Shown piece by piece: positions 6,191 through 7,481 of a stretch of DNA of 7,481 nucleotides. The DNA is from an uncultured Helicobacter sp. (GTDB lineage Bacteria; Campylobacterota; Campylobacteria; Campylobacterales; Helicobacteraceae). Below the pieces are notes generated by a model. It made no database searches, had not been told where the DNA came from, and saw nothing but the letters and a program-made list of their open reading frames with translations. The position numbers and the translations under genes were made by a program. Each line of letters begins with the position of its first letter. Positions within the stretch are counted from its first letter, which is position 1. The stretch spans positions 1 through 7,481 of the forward strand of contig CALVBL010000036.1 in the NCBI GenBank assembly GCA_944325775.1. Direction: 5' to 3'.

Positions 6191-6754
6191 ATGGCAATAG
6201 GTATGAGCGAGCTTAAAAAAGGCTTGAAAATCGAGATCGATAAAATCCCTTATCGGATCGTCGAGTATCAACATGTCAAACCCGGTAAAGGTGCGGCATT
6301 TGTGCGCGCTAAGATCAAATCTTTCCTTGATGGTAAGGTGATCGAGAAGACTTTTCACGCGGGGGATAAGTGTGATGAGCCAAATCTGCAAGAAAAAACT
6401 ATGCAGTTTTTGTATCAAGATGGGGATCTCTTCCAATTCATGGATAATGAGAGCTATGAGCAGATCGCGCTCACTCAAGATCAAGTAGGTGATGCGGCGA
6501 AGTGGATCATCGATGGCACAATCGTGCAAGTGCTTTTTCACAATGAGAAGGCTATTTCGGTGGATGTACCCCAAGTCGTCGAGCTCAAAATTACCCAAAC
6601 CGCCCCTAACTTCAAAGGTGATACTTCAAGTGCTGGCAAAAAACCCGCTACACTAGAGACCGGCGCGGTGGTACAGATACCATTCCATGTGCTTGAGGGC
6701 GAGAGTATCCGCGTCAATACTGAAACTGGCGAATATGTAGAAAAAGTCAAATAA
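6191..6754 (+). CDS. efp: Translation elongation factor P
   Basis: The 187-residue protein is full length for EF-P, which binds between the ribosomal P and E sites and relieves stalling at proline runs. It shows the three expected domains: an N-terminal KOW-like barrel with HVKPGKGAAFVRAKIK (residues 28-43), an OB domain (about 66-128) starting near TMQFLYQDGDLFQFMD, and a C-terminal OB domain ending in the usual SIRVNTETGEYVEK. The loop residue K33 in PGKG is the one corresponding to the modified lysine of E. coli EF-P; whether it is modified here cannot be seen. AAGGAG at 6179-6184 lies six bases before the ATG. It is the last gene of the peb4-fba-efp block and is followed by a strong hairpin. 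Confidence 0.97.
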   Translation: MAIGMSELKKGLKIEIDKIPYRIVEYQHVKPGKGAAFVRAKIKSFLDGKVIEKTFHAGDKCDEPNLQEKTMQFLYQDGDLFQFMDNESYEQIALTQDQVGDAAKWIIDGTIVQVLFHNEKAISVDVPQVVELKITQTAPNFKGDTSSAGKKPATLETGAVVQIPFHVLEGESIRVNTETGEYVEKVK

Positions 6755-6768
6755 ACACCCAAACTTAA

Positions 6769-6792
6769 TGATACACAAGTCCTTGTGTATCA
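6769..6792. terminator. Hairpin between efp and the converging CetB-like unit, probable two-way terminator
   Basis: An uninterrupted 11-base inverted repeat, TGATACACAAG at 6769-6779 and CTTGTGTATCA at 6782-6792, starts 14 bases after the efp stop. The two central bases mean the real loop is four bases (GTCC). It sits where two convergent transcripts meet. Neither side has a classic long T run: the + side reads CTCTCTTAAGGTTTT and the - side TAAGTTTGGGTGTTT. It is therefore a probable terminator or RNA-end stabiliser rather than a textbook one. Confidence 0.65.
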
Positions 6793-6815
6793 CTCTCTTA
6801 AGGTTTTCACTTCTC

Positions 6816-6929
6816 TTAAACTTTCAATCCCAAAGTGTCGATAAATCTCTGTTCCATAAGCCTTAAAATAGAATCTAAATCGCGCAAAAGGCGAATTTCA
6901 GAATCTGCACCTTTAAGAATCCGCTCCAT
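6816..6929 (-). CDS. Small overlapping reading frame, 37 codons: displaced C-terminus of the CetB-like protein or a coupled small protein
   Basis: The frame reads from ATG 6929 (or GTG 6938 for three more residues, just after an in-frame TGA at 6939-6941) to TAA 6816-6818. It is +1 relative to the CetB-like gene and overlaps its last residues. The peptide, MERILKGADSEIRLL and onward to RFIDTLGLKV, is rich in Leu, Arg, Asp and Glu with helical spacing, and looks like real coding sequence: it fills the space up to the terminator and contains AGATTCT words in the Asp-Ser and Leu-Asp-Ser reading seen in real genes here. No strong ribosome site precedes it, so it would depend on coupling. Joining it to the upstream protein needs only a one-base shift. 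I do not recognise the sequence. Confidence 0.4.
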   Translation of the reverse strand: MERILKGADSEIRLLRDLDSILRLMEQRFIDTLGLKV

Positions 6930-7434
6930 ACCAGCCACTCACTCTGCCCTGCTTTTGCAAATGTACGCACAAGCTCTCATAGCTCATATTTACTTGTTGC
7001 AAAATCTCTTGCAAGACCTTGAGCGATGCCTCCATACCGCCAATTTTCTCCGCCTCTATGAGCTGTTTATAAACACCCTCTAGTGTCTTTACACCCTCTT
7101 TGCTCGGACATCGACGCACCGAGTAGTAGCCCACCATCGCGCCATTACTATCGTATGAAGGCGTGATATTAGCAAACACCCAATACGACTCTTGATGCTT
7201 ACTGAGGTTTTTGACAAACGCAAAAAACTCCCGCCCACTCTCAATACTCTCCCACAGCAACTTAAACGCTACGCGCGGCATATCGGGGTGGCGAATGAGA
7301 TTGTGAGCTTTATACAAAAATTCCTTCTCGCTATACCCACTAAAACGCGCGAAATCATCGTTTCCATAAGTGATCTTACCATTTAGATCCGTCTTAGATG
7401 TGATAAGCGAATCTTGAGCTAGAAAAATCTCCAT
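6913..7434 (-). CDS. CetB/Aer-type PAS-domain energy-taxis sensor
   Basis: The product has 173 residues from the ATG at 7434. The N-terminal two thirds form an Aer/CetB-like PAS domain: SLITSKTDLNGKITYGNDDFARFSGYS at 9-35, the family-defining HNLIRHPDMPRVAFKLLWE at 44-62, YWVFANITPSYDSNG at 84-98 and VGYYSVRRCPS at 101-111. In Aer and CetB this fold binds FAD and reports redox or energy state to a chemoreceptor; in C. jejuni CetB works with the membrane partner CetA. A helical tail (112-162) follows. No partner gene lies in the window. The ribosome site is a doubled GGAGAGGAG (minus strand, 7446-7455); it also fits a GTG start at 7440, which adds two residues. A GATAAT at 7461-7466 is a possible -10 element, implying a very short leader. 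The C-terminus after residue 163 looks out of frame (see the overlapping small reading frame). The gene is CetB-like; orthology is not proven. Confidence 0.82.
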   Translation of the reverse strand: MEIFLAQDSLITSKTDLNGKITYGNDDFARFSGYSEKEFLYKAHNLIRHPDMPRVAFKLLWESIESGREFFAFVKNLSKHQESYWVFANITPSYDSNGAMVGYYSVRRCPSKEGVKTLEGVYKQLIEAEKIGGMEASLKVLQEILQQVNMSYESLCVHLQKQGRVSGWYGADS

Positions 7435-7481
7435 ATGCACTGTGTCTCCTCTCCTTTTGTATTATCCACACTTAGAATCTA

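Noticed and set aside
6835..7083. Plus-strand open frame of 82 codons
   Set aside because: It is antisense to the PAS gene and its tail and shows no family features.
1..7481. CRISPR array, tRNA or rRNA gene, insertion sequence, prophage genes
   Set aside because: No regularly spaced repeats, no cloverleaf-like sequence, no transposase or integrase motifs were seen on either strand; the dispersed AGAATCT word is irregularly spaced.

Overview
The window reads as chromosomal DNA from a Helicobacter, most likely one of the enterohepatic species. The main evidence is a peb4/cbf2-like parvulin, class II fructose-bisphosphate aldolase and EF-P in one tight block, the order known in H. pylori (HP0175-HP0176-HP0177). 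The aldolase also has the 307-residue length and residue numbering I recall for the H. pylori enzyme. Further support comes from long G homopolymers inside glycosyltransferase genes and a CetB-type PAS energy-taxis protein. I cannot name the species from sequence alone.

Layout. (1) Bases 1-3342, + strand: three end-to-end glycosyltransferase genes. They are the C-terminal part of a GT2 enzyme that runs off the left edge, a complete GT2 enzyme, and a 602-residue protein made of an N-terminally truncated GT4 module fused to a full GT4 enzyme. Both junctions are 1-base TAATG stop/start overlaps with a GGGAG ribosome site, so the genes are probably co-transcribed and translationally coupled. Each gene carries a poly-G run (G9, G7, G9). 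As written all three are in frame, and slippage in any of them would truncate or re-end the protein. This looks like a phase-variable surface-glycan (LPS O-chain or similar) locus. (2) 3343-3430: short convergent gap with no clear terminator. (3) 3431-4201, - strand: a TtcA-family tRNA thiolase. (4) 4202-4398: divergent promoter region. (5) 4399-6754, + strand: peb4, fba and efp, a conserved housekeeping block. (6) 6769-6792: a strong hairpin between converging transcription units. (7) 6816-7434, - strand: a CetB-like PAS protein, followed by an overlapping coding-like +1 frame of 37-40 codons that may be its displaced C-terminus or a coupled small protein.

The most interesting parts are the poly-G-bearing glycosyltransferase cluster, especially the C-N-C modular GT4 chimera whose OFF state would leave a circularly permuted GT-B arrangement, and the split reading frame at the end of the CetB-like gene. 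Also notable is the strong over-representation of the word AGAATCT/AGATTCT, about 24 copies by hand count, with none inside the coding sequence of the three housekeeping genes.
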